From NCBI RefSeq assembly GCF_000699445.3, contig NC_067195.1:55470465-55534464 (forward strand): a stretch of DNA of 64,000 nt, read 5' to 3'. Of this stretch, positions 1 to 10,612 are shown piece by piece. The DNA is from Schistosoma haematobium. Lineage: Eukaryota; Platyhelminthes; Trematoda; Strigeidida; Schistosomatidae. A program made the translations under genes and the position numbers. The notes below the pieces were generated by a model that saw only the letters and a program-made list of their open reading frames with translations, searched no databases and was not told the origin of the DNA. Positions within the stretch are counted from its first letter, which is position 1. Every line of letters starts with the position of its first letter.

Positions 1-710
1 ATAGAAATGCTATAATTAAACAAGAAAGGGAAAAGCAAGATTCTCCGATACAACACAACATGCACCAACCCAATCACAATTGACGGAGAAGATTTGGAAG
101 ATGGAAAAACCTTTACATATCTGGGCAGCATCATTGATGAACAAGGTGGATCTGATGCACATATGAAGGCGCGGATTGGAAAGTAAGGACAGCATATTTA
201 CAACTGAAGAACATCTGGAACTCGAGACAAATGTTAACCAACACCAAGGTCAGGATTTTCAATACGAACGTCAAGATAGTTCAACTGTATGAGGTGGAAA
301 CTTGGAGAACTACGAAAGCCATCATCCAGAAGATGCAAGTGTTTATTAACAGTTGTCTACTCAAAATACTTCGAACCCGTTGGTCAGACAGTATCAGCAA
401 CATTCTTTGGTGGGAGAGAACAAACCAGATCCCAGCGGAGGGAGAAATCAGGAAGAAGCGCTGGAGGTGGGTAGGACACACATTGAGGAAAGCACCCAAC
501 TGTGTCACAAGACAAGGCCTCACATGGAATCCTGAAGGCGAAAGGAGGAGAGGAAGATCAAAGAACACGTTACGCAGAGAAATGGAGACGAACATGAGAG
601 AAATGAACAAAAATTGGACAGAATTGTAAAGGAAGTCTCAGTACAGAGTGGGTTGGAGAATGCTGTTCAGCGGCCTATGCTCCATTAGGAGTAACAGGCG
701 TAAGTAAGTA
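1..710 (+). pseudogene. RTE-clade reverse-transcriptase 3' fragment
   Basis: The same family as the element at 47059, diverged. [16 protein letters not shown] is readable near 110-165. After a frameshift around 183, the C-terminal part continues at 231-629 ([32 protein letters not shown]). The fragment ends at a short TAAGTAAGTA tail near 703-711. The 5' side is cut by the window edge. Several frameshifts make it a dead copy. Confidence 0.88.
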
Positions 711-714
711 TGGT

Positions 715-1490
715 CGCCTAATCGTACCATTGAATATGGTTTAATATATGGATGTTAGTCATTTAATGTGATCTGCTTTTAAATTTTAACATATTTAGAT
801 ATATATTTATGTATATGTATTCACTTCTCAGTTAAAAGCTTGTAACCAAATATGGCCCTAGACAATAGTTAGAATGAAATTAGTCCTTCTGGCTGGTAAC
901 CGAAATTTGGACGGTTCGTAGAAAGAAGTAGCCGCTGCATATGTTCTACCAAATATGTCTGAAATTTTTTCGGAATTATATTGAAATATAGTAACTAATC
1001 AATCAAAAACACGTTGATAGGAGTGAGCAGTTGTTTCTAGAAACGGGAATAGGGCTAGTAAAACAAACGCTATAGTTACCTAATCTTAATTGCAGAGACA
1101 TTTCTGATATAAAAATTTAATTCCAAACAAGATCATTTGCTATTCAGAAATCCTTTAAAAAAAACTGTTAACGACTAACAAATTTGATAAGTTATTAGTT
1201 TTGACGTTTATTGGCAGTTACAGAAAAGTATTATCTGTAGATCATCAATGTGGATATGGATCGTGATGATGCTCGGCAAACAGTTGAACTTTCATTGATA
1301 AATCCTCTTACACAGAAACAGTTCAGCTTAATAGGTGGTTTCTTTAGGTTTTGGTAATATCTCACTAACCCTACATATATGTTTGGTAGGTAAAAGTTAT
1401 TCAAATGTTGTTTTTTCATATTTAGTTTGTAAACATTGACTACTTATGTGTTTACATTGAAGACTATAGCGTTGATCACTTTCATTGTTT
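715..1490. other. Unassigned AT-rich spacer
   Basis: Nothing recognised; only a 62-codon minus-strand frame (1231-1419) with no known motif. Confidence 0.7.
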
Positions 1491-1495
1491 GGTGT

Positions 1496-2488
1496 ATCAT
1501 TGAATAAGAAAAAGAGAGTTCAGTGAAGAAAATTTTCTTTTCAACGAAATCATTTACTTAAGCTGTACATTCGTATATATAGAGGTATATGGAAAATGTA
1601 TGTCTATAGGAGGATAGAAAAAATTGCATCACCAAAATGGATTCGAGGATAAATAACAAATGAGGTTACGTACTAATCATTCCTGGATGTGTTAAAGATA
1701 AACTTTCGCTGTGGGCCACATCAATGTGTATTCATAAATTTACGTGCTCATGTGGGGCTCGTTACCTAGGCCAAACAAAGCGATCACTTTCCAAACGCAT
1801 CTCAGAATACTATCCAGCTTAGCTTTTAAAAGGAGAATGTAAGACAATCACTAGTTCTATACAGGAGCATTTAATCAATTTTGGACACACCGCTCCCAAG
1901 TATTCTTCTTTTAAAGTGATCTACAGAGTCAAAGGAATTGGATCGAAGGGTGTCGAATCAATGTTCTATGCACTGCTGAGGCACTGGCAATTCACGAACT
2001 CAAGCCCGAACTCTACCTGCAGAAACCATTTGTCCAACCGCTCATCCTACCTTAACCCTAATTCCCATAATGGGTATGTTTGTTTTCTTTTCTTGTTTTG
2101 TCTAAACTTTTATTTGGTTGTTATCGAATTTTTTAAAATTACTATTTTGCATTTTAAACTCAGATCAGTTATTATTATTACTACCTTATACAAGTTTACT
2201 TGATTATTATTCAGTTTATGATTATGACCTTTTTGTTTATCACTTCTCTTCATATTTGTCAACTGGACTATTATCTGACCCATAAACGATTTTCTTCCTT
2301 ACCCTTTGATTAGTACGTAATCTCATTTGTTATTTATCCTCGAATCCATTTTGGTGATGCAATTTTTTCTATCGTCCTATAGACATACATTTTCCATATA
2401 ACTATATATACGAATGTACAGCTTAAGTAAATGATTTCGTCGAAAAGAAAATTCTCTTTGCTGCATTCTCTTTTTCTTATTCAATGAC
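1496..2488 (+). mobile_element. Penelope-like element remnant flanked by about 180-bp inverted arms
   Basis: Arms at 1496-1678 and 2307-2488 are inverted copies of each other, with scattered mismatches. Between them is the end of a Penelope-like coding region. Penelope-like elements commonly have terminal repeats in direct or inverted order, which fits. The reverse transcriptase itself is absent. Confidence 0.75.
1715..2056 (+). pseudogene. GIY-YIG endonuclease domain of a Penelope-like element
   Basis: The frame starting near 1727 reads IHKFTCSCGARYLGQTKRSL, the C-x-C-G-x2-Y-[IL]-G-Q-T-x-R-x-L signature of GIY-YIG domains in Penelope-like elements. A stop follows, then SSIQEHLINFGHTA. After a frameshift near 1970 it ends with ALAIHELKPELYLQKPFVQP before TAA at about 2054. 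The domain nicks DNA for insertion; here it is broken. Confidence 0.85.
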
Positions 2489-3355
2489 ACTATGGGTTAT
2501 TTTAATTATCTTTAATGTATCAGTTTGTCAGTTTGATACGACGGGATGAAAGGTCAAAATTTGATTGATTTATTCAGTATGACTTTTATTCAACATCATT
2601 TCCGTTTAATTCAATTTGATCATCATTCAGTATAGTATTTGTTTTGTTTTCCCTTATGACATTTTATTCTGTATAATATACGATATTCTTGTATGAAATA
2701 TTATTCATATATGTGATTTATTCTGATTATCAATCAAAAGTAGGTGTACAAACCAATATATAAATGAGTGTATTTTCTATTAGACGGATTGGGATCGCTC
2801 GTGCTTCTGGCTGCTCGTGGAATATATTTAACCATACGAACTTCGACTTTCCTCTCTAATTAGCGGGGCTGGAATGTATCAGAATAGCTAGCTTATTTGT
2901 CTTTGATCAAAGAGTCTTTGCTCCTTTCGCAGAATAGGTGATCTCGTAATTGCTTCAAACATAGCACAGTTAGAATTCAGGTAAATTGAAATGCAGATAA
3001 AAAATGTCAAACTACAAACTCACCACCTGATACTGTTTTATGAATAGTTAAGATCAATAGATAAATAAAAATATCGTGCTTAATAATTGATCCTATTGAA
3101 TAGACACTCATTATTAACGTTACTATAACCTAGGTAAAATGATGAATATATCATCGTTGCAATTTGAAGTTACATGACAGTAACCAGTACTTCACTGAAG
3201 GTCGCACATTCCATTCTATTTCTATGATTTCCCAGTTACATGTACCTGAAACCCATAAGTATTACTGATACACAGTAATACAAACTAAATATCTATCTTT
3301 TATAAAACTAATACGTTATACATATTTGATATCGATAACACAAAGTTCAAACTCT
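2489..3355. other. Unassigned spacer
   Basis: Mostly AT-rich. 2785-2990 is less AT-rich than its surroundings, but every frame is stopped. Confidence 0.6.
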
Positions 3356-3359
3356 TACA

Positions 3360-3915
3360 ATTAAAACTTTTTTGGTTGAGATCATGAACCGATTGATGAC
3401 AAACCACTGTTGGAAACTTGGGAACACTGGACGGCTTATTGTGGGACTTCTCAGCAGTGCGCATCCACAATCCTACTCACGGGATTCGAACCCAGGGCCT
3501 CCAGTTTCGCGCACGAACGCTCAACATACTGGATCACTGAGCCAGCATACAAAGGTGTTACTGTCTAGCATCAACCAATCCACGAAATCACGCGACCATC
3601 TTCGATTGTACTGAGGTAGGTACCTGTCTCTACTCGACACGGATTAGCTCCGTTTGCCACAGCTTCTCACTGGACCTCCGAAAATTCTCTCACGGAGCTA
3701 GTCACTAGTGAGCACATACTAATTATCAGGGGATGTGGGGGTTATTAAGTTTTTGATACGCACTGTTGAGGAGTCCCACAATAGGACGAAACAGCCGTCC
3801 AGTGCTTCCAGGTATCCAACGATGGTCTAACATCAATCGGTCCATTATTTCAATCAAAGACTTAATAATCTCCACAACCCCTATGTTGATAAAAATTTTA
3901 TTCTTTTTTTTTAAA
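3360..3915. mobile_element. SINE family B, long inverted pair with body region
   Basis: Minus copy from 3372 (GAGATCATGAACC.., ribozyme lacking GAAAC, tRNA-like ACGGGATTCGAACCCAGGG, body CATCAACCAATCCACGAAA to GAGCACATACTAATTATCAG) followed at 3740 by a plus ribozyme and tail ending TAATCTCCACAACCCC near 3885. The minus copy is the only one besides 30674 with the full body. Confidence 0.82.
3760..3805 (+). ncRNA. Hammerhead motif, family B, one core change
   Basis: GCACTG/CAGTGC stem I, TTGAGGA (C3 changed to U; N7 is G), GTCC-CACAATA-GGAC stem II, GAAA, palindromic short stem III ACAGCCGT, predicted cleavage after GTC at 3799. Apart from C3 the motif is complete. C3 pairs with G8 in the active fold, so activity is doubtful. 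Confidence 0.72.
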
Positions 3916-4629
3916 AATTTACCTTTCAAATTATTATATGAATAAATAATCTTCATTAAATTACTATTAACTGATTTTGTCAATGAAAATACATGATTAA
4001 CCAAGTATATTTAATAGATTTGTTTCATTGTGTATAGTTTAATGTCTACACAAGTACTAACACATCTAATACATACAGAAAAGGAAACACTCTCGTAATA
4101 TATATACGTACATAAATGATTGTTATTTTCTAAATATCCGTTCTAGCTACAAAACACTTCCTGTACCTTCAATTTGTAATATAAAGGTGATTAGTTAATA
4201 ATATAAATTAATAAGTAGTTTAATGATAATTATTTGCATAAATAATCATTATTATTATTATTGTTCTCTTTATAAATTGTACGCTACCTGAACGTTAAAT
4301 AGTATTTTGAGGAATAAGGTTTAATTGTAAAGTAGATAACTAAAAAACAAATTTCTACTTTATTTATATATTTATGTACATATTGTTCTTTTATGATTAT
4401 TGTTGTTTATAATCAGGAGCTAAATTACTACCGGAACTATACTGAACATGAAAATTAATCTTGTTTATAATTATCTTGGATTTCATAGTTATTTTGTTGT
4501 TGTTGTTATTCCTTTAGTTTTAAATTTTCTCATATTAGGAAAAGTTAGTTTTTGTTGTTGTAGATATTCTATCAATTGTTGTATTTCATTCCATGGACCA
4601 ATGTAGGTTAGACAATTATTGAATGTTAT

Positions 4630-4810
4630 GAAATACTGGGGAGTTGTTTCTTCCTAGTATGAGAACAGATACCAGTGGGAATCCATGACCAAATGGAGAA
4701 CTACTGAGAGGTTTCATACTAAGTCGAAATGGCCATTCAGTATGTTCAGGTTTTGATGACCTCAACGAAACTCAACAATCTCCCCAAACCTATACTGATA
4801 ATAAATAATA
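4630..4810 (+). mobile_element. SINE family B, degraded
   Basis: ACTACTGAGAGGTTTCATAC, TCGAAATGGCCATTCAGT and the terminal CAACAATCTCCCCAAACC with ACTGATAATA match the family B ribozyme and tail on the plus strand. Confidence 0.65.
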
Positions 4811-4814
4811 ATTC

Positions 4815-6635
4815 TTTGGACGATAAGTTATTGGAAAAAGTGTTTGAAACCTATACCACAGAAATGGTCTGTAGGATCAGATTAAAAATACAATGACACA
4901 ATAATATCCACTTCTTAACTAAACACAACAAAACCATTACATATCAATAGCCTAGGTTGCAATTTAGGTAGCTATTTACATGACATACTGATGTCACTAG
5001 TGAAAACTGTGGAACAGCTCAACTGTAGTTACAAATTGTCATATGTGCTCATCATTGACACCATATTAAAACAAAACCAGTACCTTTAGATCGGTCAAGG
5101 AGCGAGATATCACTTAACTACAGCGTCGAAATCCAGTTGCTCATATATTTTTATATCCAACAGACCACTGAAGTAGCTCAATTTCAATCGAACTTCATTT
5201 GTGAATTACACAACAAAAGAAACTGAATGTCTGCAATTCAGTCATGTGTAAGATCATGAATGCATATTTCTGAGGATTTTCAAACTTAGGTGACATAACT
5301 GTCGGATGGCTTTTGTTTTCCGACTTGTTCTTAATCTGTCAGCTTAGGGTGATGAAATTTGTCAAGATTTTAATAAACTACCTAATCTAATAAAGTTTTC
5401 AAACACAAAAAATATTTGACCAACTAATTGTTTTCAATAACTTCGTCGTCAAACTCTACAATTTTGTCTAAAATTATTGTGTTATTTTACAAAGGCCAGA
5501 ATAAGGCCTGTTACAGTATAAATTCTACAAAAATGTTTCATTTGTAATTTAAAATTTTCTAACGTCAAAGTACACTACAATTTTAAGTGGAACGAGTTAG
5601 TTTTATCTTAGTGTATATTTTGGGTGAAAATCAATTACTTAAAATAGCTATCTTCTTGTCAACTAAGAATAGATGACATTTCGAAATCACAAAATTTGTC
5701 ACTCTAAAAAATAAGGTAAAGTATTCTACGAAGGGTTCAGTTAGTGACTTGAAAGTTATGTTTTTTTTATTCTGTCAAAGGATGGCCTCTGTGTGTCAAA
5801 TTTCTGGTTGCTCACACATCTTTTAACAAGAGATAAAATTTTGGAATATATTCAGTTACAATACTTGTGTAATCCTGTAGACCTTCAAGGGTTTATAATG
5901 CAACAAACAATAGACTTAAACATCTCGATGCATGGCAAACTAAATGATACATTTAAAAACTATATTTCTAGATATTTTCTTTCTGTGAAATTGGTTTCAA
6001 TAAGAGAATGTCAACTTAGTTTGTAATATTTGGTTGACTTTAAACGACTATCCAATCTAGTTGCTGTAATTATTTGAGCCAATGAATGGATCCTTCAGTG
6101 TAGCGTAAGATAACTTTGATAATCACATCTATTGTCGAATAGCAGTTAAACATAAGAGTTGTATGTTGTCTTAATAAGGGGTTTTCCGTACAAAATACTC
6201 ATATTCTGCCGAATGTTGGTTTAGGTTCTAAAACTTGGTTTAGGTATCTATTCATACAAACATTAAACAGTTATTCATTGTTACTATGAATTTGAGGTTT
6301 CGTTTACTGGTTAGATAAAAAGTTTTCTTCATTCTATATTTCATAAATTGGTAAATAAACAATTCTGAAGTGAAATCTGCAGAAATACTTGATATGCATT
6401 TTTTTAACCGTCCAGAATTTCAAATGAGTAGTATCAATCAATATTCATTTATTCATATTCAGTATTGCCTACTAAATAAGAAATTTTTAACTGAATTAAT
6501 GCAATGGGCTAAGCATATGCCACCTTCTGGCAATGTAATAACAGTCGTTAATGACATTTGAAAATCTGCTATTTTTTATATTATAAATTACTGTGTATAA
6601 ATTCAAATGTATTTCTGTAGAAATACCCTATTCAC
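4815..6635. other. Unassigned AT-rich spacer
   Basis: Short frames (5793-6026, 77 codons; 6370-6561, 63 codons) have no recognisable domain, no splice context I could support, and base use like the surroundings. Confidence 0.65.
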
Positions 6636-6639
6636 GTGG

Positions 6640-6905
6640 GTTTTGTGAAAAATTTACGACCTTTCACAATACAAGTTACAAAAACATACAATCGGAGACA
6701 TCGTGATGGCTGGCAATATGTATTAAAAAGAATGAATATTATTCAGATATCGATTTCTGAAATACTAATATCTAACTAACGATCACTCAATATTTATCAT
6801 CAATATCGATCAAGAAATAAGAAACGCAAACTTGTTGAAATACTTTGTGCTGAGAATTCTGTATTGTACCAAAAATATAACATTGAACAAAGCAAATAGT
6901 AGTAG
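6640..6905 (+). repeat. Dispersed repeat H, copy 1
   Basis: CAAGTTACAAAAACATACAA, GAGACATCGTGATGGCTGG, AATATGTATTAAAAAGAATG and CACTCAATATTTATCATC match 32445-32715 over about 220 bp. It ends near a TAG trinucleotide run, which suggests a retroposon tail. Family unknown. Confidence 0.65.
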
Positions 6906-7585
6906 TAGTGGTGAACTTTCAAATGATATTTAAAAAATCAAACACTTTTGGAGAATTCAGTGAACATGGTAGACAACCTATCGTTACAGTTATTTACATG
7001 GTTGAATATCAAGAACATTCGGTACTGTCCTAATAACAACCAATCATACTTACTTCTAATTGAGTATTTTGTTTTAAACAGTAACGTACCCAAAAATAAT
7101 CTATTTAGAAATATAAAAAAAGTATTTTAAAGAGTGAAAAAATTTATCGACAATTAATTCTTTAACTTTACAACAGTTTTCAACGAACAATGGAATACTC
7201 ACAAAAGAAAATGTTCATATTTGTTCTACATTAAATAGAAAAAAGAAAATACTAACTACAGTGACTAACATAATTTAATACCCTACTTCCCCCCCCCAAA
7301 AAAATATTAAAAGCTTAATATTGATGGGAAAAAGTTTCCATTTAAAAATTTGGTAAATTATTGATATTTTAACATAGAAACAAAATCAAAATCAATTACC
7401 TTATAAATAGAATCAATCGGAAGAAATTTGTCAATATTGTCTTCATGTAAAGCTTGTTTGTTTTTATTTTATTTTGAAAATTCATCTTGACTAATTAATT
7501 ATCATTTGACTTGAAGTAAAACAGTTTTAAAAAAATTGACAAAATTAATCAAAGTTTATTATTTGTAATGTTAAAACTTATTAAA
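6906..7585. other. Unassigned AT-rich spacer
   Basis: A/T runs and a nine-C tract near 7291; a 60-codon frame at 6948-7130 without known features. Confidence 0.65.
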
Positions 7586-8025
7586 GCTTGTGACTTAAGG
7601 GTATACCGAGGCAATTCGCACAGGGGCACATATGTCAATAAGAGACTGTTCAATTGCAGTCCTAAATAACAATGGGAAGATACAAGTAAAACAACACCAA
7701 GTGAATTTAAACTTTACCCCATTGCACAAGCAAGTGACTATCAGGACTCAGTAGCTAAGTGGAGAATGTGATGGGGTTTGAAGTGAACGGTACTAGATTC
7801 GAGTCTCGGAATAAGCATCAACTCTGAGATGCAGGTACATCTAGCTGACAAGTCCCGAATAGGAAGAAACACGCGTCCTGGATTCCACTGCTAGCTACTA
7901 TCCATCTTTGTTTAAAAAATTGTGACTTAAGGGTATATCGAGGCGATCCGCAGAGGATGCACATATGACAACATGAGACTGAACAATTACAGTCCTAAAT
8001 AACAATGGGAAGATACAAGTATGAA
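7586..8025 (+). mobile_element. SINE family A (Sm-alpha-like, hammerhead-bearing), 1.3-unit tandem
   Basis: TTGTGACTTAAGGGTATA starts at 7588 and again at 7920, a 332-bp period. About 105 bp (to GGGAAGATACAAGT) is repeated. Between the repeats lie a tRNA-like promoter region (7736-7812, B-box-like GATTCGAGTCTC) and a hammerhead motif (7831-7891). These match the schistosome Sm-alpha repeats, known to encode hammerhead ribozymes. Confidence 0.88.
7831..7891 (+). ncRNA. Hammerhead ribozyme motif, family A, core damaged
   Basis: Stem I strand GCAGGTACATCTAG is followed by CTGACAA (consensus CUGANGA, so G8 is changed), stem II GTCC...AGGA with its closing base changed, GAAAC, a very short stem III, then GCGTC/CTGGATTCCACTGC with the expected cleavage site after GTC. 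Two departures from the conserved core predict loss of activity. Confidence 0.75.
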
Positions 8026-8504
8026 AATTATGTCGAAATCGTAATTCAACTAAAAACAGGTTATGAATAATTTATTAGTATATTTGCGTAAATAATGACG
8101 TACAAAAGAAAATTTATCCTTGTTTTTATATACTACTTTTAGAAGTATAAAACATTCACTCATTTTCAAAATAATCAAAGGATCAATCTATGTGATAAAT
8201 TTATTCAGATTCTTTGAAAATTAGATTCTTTTGAGAGTGATTCCTACATTAACATTATTCTATAATATACTTGTTAGCTGTGATAAGATTAGAACAAAAT
8301 TCAGTAGTATTTATTCAGTAATAAAAATAATAATATTAACGACCGGGAAACTCACTCTTCATATAATGATAGATAGATATAGTGATAACAGTAACAAATT
8401 AATTTTAATGCTACATCAATAACATATTAAAATATTATGCCAAATGATTTCAGTAATACTTATTACGTCTTACTAAGTCTTAAAACAATATAGTCTTCCA
8501 TAAG
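8026..8504. other. Spacer between two family A SINE copies
   Basis: AT-rich; one 63-codon frame (8231-8422), nothing recognised. Confidence 0.65.
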
Positions 8505-8610
8505 TAAAGATGGATAGTGGTTAGCAGTGCAATCCAGGATGCGCGTTTCTTCCTATTTAGGACTCATCAGCTGGATGTACCTGCATCTCAGAGTTGGTGT
8601 TCATATTGAA
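8505..8610 (-). mobile_element. SINE family A fragment
   Basis: A roughly 105-bp minus-strand piece centred on the hammerhead. GATGGATAGTGGTTAGCAG at the left and CTGCATCTCAGAGTTG at the right match the flanks of the copy at 7586-8025, in opposite orientation and about 0.5 kb away. Confidence 0.82.
8524..8584 (-). ncRNA. Hammerhead ribozyme motif, family A, best preserved core in window
   Basis: Minus strand: GCAGGTACATCCAG, intact CTGATGA, GTCC-TAAAT-AGGA, intact GAAA, then ATC/CTGGATTGCACTGC. Core bases C3 to A9 and G12 to A14 are all present and the A-U pair before the cleavage site is kept. The first stem II pair is G-A instead of G-C, and the site triplet is AUC instead of GUC (still NUH). 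Residual activity is possible but weak. Confidence 0.78.
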
Positions 8611-10150
8611 CATTTGACCGAATCGTTGTTCACCCTATCTAACCCATATTTATTCTGATCATGGACGTTAAACTTTTACTTAACATGTAAGCTGAATCAA
8701 GTTAACATTCTATATGAGTCATATCAACATTAACAGTTTTATTCTATTTTGTTTGACAATCTTAAATTCATATGCTTTAACTTTAAACGATGTACTTTTC
8801 CCTTAACCTGGCCAATTTTTGGATTATTAATTTAGATATATGAATTGTAGAACCTGAAGAGAATTTATCGACAAGAATATTCTTAGTCTTTTAATACTTA
8901 AATTTATTATTTAATAAAGCATAAACAAAATAGAATGTCAAATCAATGGAAAATATGCATTTCAATATTCAATTTGTTAAAAACAGTAATAACGAAGTTA
9001 AACATTAACACCGTTCGATGCTGGCTCAGTAGTCTAGAGGTTAAGCGCTCGCGCGCGGAAGTGATAGGTCCTGGGTTGGAATCTTGCTAGTGGGATTGTG
9101 GATAGGGAGTCCCACACTAGGACGAAACAGACGTCCAGTGCTTTTATGTTTTCTATGGTGGTTTCGCTTCAACTGATTCATGAATTGAACTACTAAAGTA
9201 ACCTTTTTATTTGAAAATCTCTTTATCGACTTGAGAAATATTTCAATGATTCACTTGAAAATTGAATAATATAAAAAGTTTATAAGCATTTATAAATGAA
9301 TTATCTGCTTTTGAATATTTGTCCCTAAGTTGTCTTTTTTCCTTAAACGGTTGGTTTAAGTGTTTCTCTAGTACATCAATATGATCATAAATGGAATCAA
9401 AATCAATAACAAGTCAGAATTCTTTATAGACATACATTTCCAAGACAACTAATGAAGTATGAATCTTAATTAGAACTTTAATGATCCAGTTAAAACCACG
9501 TGCAAATATTACCAAATCAGTATGTTCAGCTTAATAGAATCATGAATGTTCATTCAGTATTTCACTTTACCGTAATTCGTAAGAATAATAAATGAAAAAC
9601 AAATTATCTGTAACTTTAAATAAGTGTTTACAATTTTTTCAATCAAGTGTTAAAATATATTAGTATGTTTGACTAACAATTTATAGATAGTAGCTGATAA
9701 TCATACTTGAGATTTCGGATACATCTTTCAACCTAAAACCTAATGCAGGTAACATTACTAAGTTTTGACTGGATAATTTTGAACAAATTGAGTATTAGAT
9801 AGATTGTGAATGATTAAAATAGGGAATTCTTTGAGTAACTTACACCTTATCACAAAACATCATAAATACAATTTTCTACTCATCAAGATATAACAAATAT
9901 ATCATCATTTTTATTACCGAAACCTATTGAGTGATGTATAATGTTTGTTGTGATTTATCTAGATGATAATAAATTAAATATTTATGGTGATGTTGAATAT
10001 ATCCTGTTGTATTCAAATAAAAAAAGAAAATGATGAAACTGTTGTCTTGAATTTTTTGGGCGAAAGAAACTAATTGTTCATCCTAAGATCTAACAACTTC
10101 TCATGTGACTTGGCAATTATATACTTATTGCTGAAGTCAAATAAAGCAAG
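8611..10150. other. AT-rich spacer around SINE B at 9020
   Basis: Apart from the SINE B copy at 9020-9190, no element or gene was seen. Confidence 0.65.
9020..9190 (+). mobile_element. SINE family B with intact tRNA-like head, ribozyme core deleted
   Basis: A tRNA-like head with A-box-like TGGCTCAGTAGTCTAGAGG and B-box-like GGGTTGGAATC, then AGTCCCACACTAGGACGAAAC and CGTCCAGTGC. The segment that should carry stem I and CUGANGA is missing between GGAT and AGGGAGTCCC. Confidence 0.82.
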
Positions 10151-10412
10151 AACAAATATTGATGCAGAATAGTATGAATTCGTAATATTTCGAGGTTTCT
10201 TGTCAGTTGCTTACAACCAAAAATGTGATAGAATTTTTACATTGAGATAGTGTGAAACAATTGACGTAAATGAATGTAAATGATTGTTTTGCACAATTAT
10301 TTTACACTATTTCTTATCTCAATGTAAAATTCTATTATAGATTTGGTTGTAAGCAGCTGATGAGAAACCACGAAATATTATGAATTCATACTATTCTGCA
10401 TCAATATTTGTT
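10151..10412. mobile_element. Foldback element, family C, about 115-bp inverted arms
   Basis: The arm at 10151-10263 (AACAAATATTGATGCAGAAT to GAGATAGTGTGAAACAATTG) is repeated inverted at 10294-10412, with a 30-bp spacer. The same arm sequence occurs singly at 14250-14340 and 36950-37035. No coding capacity. Confidence 0.85.
10353..10399 (+). ncRNA. Candidate hammerhead-like motif with minimal stem II, family C
   Basis: GCAG, CTGATGA, G-AAACCA-C, GAAA, a 10-bp palindromic stem III with one mismatch (centre GAATTC), then ATT/CTGC. Core order and stem I fit a hammerhead, but stem II would be a single G-C pair. Similar cores recur in the other arms (minus 36968-37015: CTGACGA; minus strand near 14275-14323: CTGATGT; minus strand near 10171-10209: CTGACAA), always with G after the first box and CGAAA. 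Confidence 0.4.
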
Positions 10413-10519
10413 GTTGGTTTATTTAAATTCATAAAGGGAACTAATTGCATGAAATTATTGATGAAGTATTTAGTCGTATAAAAGAATAGTGATTTTAGAT
10501 AGTTAACTTTTGAAGATCA

Positions 10520-10612
10520 AGAAACATGAGGCAGTTGTTTCTTTCAGGTATCGGATTACTCAGCTGCCCACCACCCACGACATTTCCTGGGTCGAACTCA
10601 GAGACTTCAGGT
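10520..10612 (-). mobile_element. SINE family B, strongly degraded
   Basis: GGCAGTTGTTTCTTTCAGG, ACTCAGCTGCCCA and CTGGGTCGAACTCAGAGAC keep the order ribozyme then B-box of a minus-strand copy. A short GA repeat follows at 10617. Confidence 0.5.

Noticed and set aside
2785..2990. Possible host exon (less AT-rich, bounded by AG and GT)
   Set aside because: All three frames on the plus strand contain stops and no protein similarity was recognised.
9020..9085. Possible tRNA gene
   Set aside because: A and B boxes are present, but there is no cloverleaf with an acceptor stem; it is the head of a SINE B copy.
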